DNA of 40,443 bases, from the IMG/VR virus record IMGVR_UViG_3300028909_000041, positions 1 through 40,443 of that record; one strand, 5' to 3'. Every line of letters begins with the position of its first letter. Positions within the stretch are counted from its first letter, which is position 1. The position numbers were made by a program, and so were the translations under genes. This stretch comes from a virus. Shown here one piece after another: positions 38,109 to 40,443 of this stretch. Below the pieces are notes generated by a model. It made no database searches and was not told where the DNA came from. It saw only the letters and a list, made by a program, of their open reading frames with translations.

Positions 38109-39671
38109 ATGGCAGATCAAGTAGCAGTACCAGCAACACCGCAGGTTGCGGATATTACAATACCTGCTGATGCACCTAAACCTGATATGGAGAATATCAG
38201 CCAGGCTATGGATTCTGTGGCGAAGCAGTTACAGGCTCCGTTGCCGTCTCCTTATACACAAGGTGCTATTCCGGCAGAGCCTAATATCAAGCCCGTGCGA
38301 GAAGCTCCGAATCCGCAGCAAGTACAGCCGATGAATAATACGGCTATGGCTCAGAAGAGTGCTCGAACCGCTAATGGGATTCGTGGGATTCTAGGACTTG
38401 TTTCTTCCACGAGTCAGAAGTTTGCACAGAATAAGCAGGACCAGCTCAAGACTAAGCTTGTTGATGTTATGCAGTCGAAACAGCAGATTGAGAATGCGAA
38501 GAAAGTGTTGGCTCAAGACCCTAATAATCAGATGGCTAAGGGTGTGCTAGAGGCTAATAGTAAGAAATTGGAGGCTATTCTCAGCGACCCTAAGAATGAG
38601 AAGCAGCTGAAGAAAGCACTTGATATTAGCTATGTTGATCCTGAGAAGAATAAAACTCCTGAAGTTAAGGCTGCTGTGGCAGCGGATAAGGAAGTTAAGG
38701 GTGCGGGAGCATTCAGTGCGGCGAATCCACAGGAAGCTCAAGTCGCGCAAATGGCACAAGCTCCGCCGAAGTTTGCAGCGCCAGCACAAGCTAATGTAAA
38801 ATCTACAACTGGAACTCCTGAGGTTATGCAAGCGAATCCCAGAGCAGCGGCGGCGCTGGCGAAAGATACTCCTACGCTTGAGACGAATCCGCAGTATGCG
38901 GTCAAGCTTCAGCAGAGGGAAACAGCGCAAAAGCAGATGATGACTCTAGCTCCGCATCTTATTGACGCTAAGGCTAAGGCTGAGTTAGCTGCATATAATG
39001 CTGGGAATCAGGCTACTAGATTGCAGTATAAAGCTACAGCTGATATGCAGCTGGCCGCATATAAGGCCACAGCGCAAGCGGATAGGCTTACGTCGAGCGA
39101 GAAGACTGCCGCCCAGTTGAAGTACCAAGAAGGAACTAATCAAGTCAGAGCTGTTATGGCCCGTGCTAGGGCGGCAATGGGAGTTACTAATGATCCTAGA
39201 TTAAATGCTGCCGTCAAGGAAAAAATCGGGCAGGCACAGATATCAACGCTAGCTGGCGAGCTGGATAAAGCTACGGCTGCGCGAGATAATCTAGAGCTAC
39301 AATATAACGCAACCACTGACGAGGGGCATAAACAACAGCTACAAACAGCTATTGATTTTACAAACTCTTCAATCAAGCAAATCGCAGCACTGAAAGAACA
39401 AACAGCGACTAGCTTCTTCCCGGATAGTGTTAAAAAACAGCAAGCAGCAACCCAAACAAATGCTCCGCAGCCTGAACAGCCCTCCGCGCTGAGTCGTTTT
39501 TGGAGCTACCTAACCGGCGGCGTAGAAGATGTTCCGACAGAAGGCGATAAGAGTACTCAGGGAGCGCAGAGTAATGGACAACAACCAGCAATCGAACCAG
39601 TCGGGAATACCACAGACCAGCCAAGTGAATCCGGCAAAGACGACGGTAGCGAAGACTCCGATCAGTATTGA
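38109..39671 (+). CDS. Gln/Ala-rich coiled-coil ejection-type protein
   Basis: 520 residues, GGGG before ATG. A Pro-rich lead is followed by long Gln/Ala/Lys helices (QKFAQNKQDQLKTKLVDVMQ, AKAKAELAAYNAGNQATRLQ, KQQLQTAIDFTNSSIKQIAA). The acidic tail (from about residue 465) is low complexity. The composition is typical of podoviral internal proteins that form the ejection conduit (T7 gp14/gp15 type). Its last 98 nt overlap the next gene in another frame. Confidence 0.7.
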   Translation: MADQVAVPATPQVADITIPADAPKPDMENISQAMDSVAKQLQAPLPSPYTQGAIPAEPNIKPVREAPNPQQVQPMNNTAMAQKSARTANGIRGILGLVSSTSQKFAQNKQDQLKTKLVDVMQSKQQIENAKKVLAQDPNNQMAKGVLEANSKKLEAILSDPKNEKQLKKALDISYVDPEKNKTPEVKAAVAADKEVKGAGAFSAANPQEAQVAQMAQAPPKFAAPAQANVKSTTGTPEVMQANPRAAAALAKDTPTLETNPQYAVKLQQRETAQKQMMTLAPHLIDAKAKAELAAYNAGNQATRLQYKATADMQLAAYKATAQADRLTSSEKTAAQLKYQEGTNQVRAVMARARAAMGVTNDPRLNAAVKEKIGQAQISTLAGELDKATAARDNLELQYNATTDEGHKQQLQTAIDFTNSSIKQIAALKEQTATSFFPDSVKKQQAATQTNAPQPEQPSALSRFWSYLTGGVEDVPTEGDKSTQGAQSNGQQPAIEPVGNTTDQPSESGKDDGSEDSDQY

Positions 39672-40443
39672 CCATAGTTATATTGCTAAGCTCCCTACGT
39701 TTGCGGAGCGTGGTTCTGCTATTGCGAAGCGATTGGAAGATATAAAGGCGAATCCTAAGTATCAGGCGTTGCCAGAAGATCGTAAAACTAAGGTACGAGC
39801 GGACTTGTACAATAAGCTCGTACCCGCGTCTTATGCAGGATTTAAGCTTCCAGTCCCGGATAAGGAAACTTGGGTCGCTGCTTCTGGCCGTGATGTTACT
39901 ATGAACGGTAAGCCGATATCTCAGACGTTTGAAAAAACTAAGGCCGAGGGGGGGCGATCTGATTATTGGCGGCGTAACACGGAAAGCTTTCAGGATATTG
40001 AAACAGGATTTAAATCGAGCGCGAATAGTATGTATATGTTCGGGCTAAAAGCTACAAATGCGATGGTTAATGATATATTTGGGCTGGCGGAACATTTTAC
40101 ACATACGCCACATGCTGAGATGCAAAAACTATATAACCAGTTTGATACTCCGAAAGTGCTTGCGACGCAGATTGCGGCGACCAAAGCACGGATGCAAAAT
40201 TATGATTATTGGTTGCAGACGCATCCGAGAGATACGGTTGTTGGGCGATTGGATAGTAAGCTAGGGGAGGCGTTAGCAACACTGCCGTTGTATGAAGCTA
40301 TAGATACTGGTATGCTAGCGAAAGCGGGGGTATCTAGGTTTGCCCCGAGTCTTACTACGAAGCTTGCTGCGAGCAAGACTGGTACGTTCGTCGCAAAACG
40401 TTTAATGAATGCTAGTGATGGATTTCTTACCAGTCTTGTTACG
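39574..40443 (+). CDS. Ejection-type internal virion protein (3' partial)
   Basis: 290 codons from the ATG at 39574, with GGGAG 9 nt upstream; open to the window's end. It begins MDNNQQSNQSGIPQTSQVNP, then globular: YIAKLPTFAERGSAIAKRLE, EDRKTKVRADLYNKLVPASY, then helices (MYMFGLKATNAMVNDIFGLA) and an Ala-rich hydrophobic end. It could be the start of a very large internal protein (T7 gp16 type) or a smaller core protein. Its sense strand and position suggest the tailspike at base 1 lies next in the genome. Confidence 0.75.
   Translation, partial: MDNNQQSNQSGIPQTSQVNPAKTTVAKTPISIDHSYIAKLPTFAERGSAIAKRLEDIKANPKYQALPEDRKTKVRADLYNKLVPASYAGFKLPVPDKETWVAASGRDVTMNGKPISQTFEKTKAEGGRSDYWRRNTESFQDIETGFKSSANSMYMFGLKATNAMVNDIFGLAEHFTHTPHAEMQKLYNQFDTPKVLATQIAATKARMQNYDYWLQTHPRDTVVGRLDSKLGEALATLPLYEAIDTGMLAKAGVSRFAPSLTTKLAASKTGTFVAKRLMNASDGFLTSLVT

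Overview
The window looks like most of the genome of a short-tailed (podovirus-type) bacteriophage. It carries small and large terminase, portal, a scaffold-like protein, a major capsid protein, a possible head-tail adaptor, ejection-type proteins and a tailspike, and no tape measure, sheath or tail tube genes. No integrase, ribosomal RNA or host housekeeping gene is visible, so a virulent phage (isolate or metagenomic contig) is the simplest reading. The host cannot be named from the sequence. An open reading frame runs into both ends (tailspike on the left, an ejection-type protein on the right). Both are on the + strand and belong to the same module, so the window is probably a circularly permuted or circular genome cut between them.

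Layout. (1) 1-3113 (+): the C-terminal part of a beta-helix tailspike, then a protein resembling glycoside hydrolase family 172 (DUF2961). A hairpin terminator at 3271-3306 closes this arm and separates it from the convergent early arm. (2) 3328-23079 (-): a long early and replication arm of about 38 mostly small, tightly packed genes. It holds a GroES-like co-chaperonin, a DUF3987 helicase-like ATPase, a family A DNA polymerase split into separate exonuclease and polymerase genes, a DUF669-type ssDNA-binding protein, a tRNA with anticodon CAT, a Sak4-like recombinase, a RecB/Cas4-type nuclease, a DUF3310 protein, an FtsK-type motor, a VWA protein, a J-domain protein and many small zinc-binding or unknown proteins. 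(3) 21.7-23.5 kb: a regulatory zone with sigma70-type promoters, repeated GTGCTAT/ATAGCAC words, palindromes and AT-rich tracts. (4) 23513-40443 (+): the late arm, running terminase, membrane-type small proteins, portal, scaffold, capsid, lysozyme-like protein, tail and ejection proteins.

How it fits together. The early arm replicates and recombines DNA: split PolA, the helicase-like ATPase, the ssDNA-binding protein, the Sak4-like recombinase and the PD-(D/E)XK nuclease. It also appears to redirect host chaperones. The most striking gene is at 3328-3897. It reads as a GroES fold in which the mobile loop, the part that docks on GroEL, is interrupted by an eight-cysteine zinc domain like the one in DnaJ. 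A separate gene at 16838-17686 has the J-domain with its HPD motif but no DnaJ-type zinc domain, so the two DnaJ modules occur on different phage proteins. The late arm builds the virion. Its terminase genes are separated by a 196-nt spacer that can fold into competing hairpins.

Starts were chosen mainly from Shine-Dalgarno placement. TTG or GTG starts are well supported for several genes, and four-base or longer overlaps are common. Functions for most proteins under 120 residues remain unknown.
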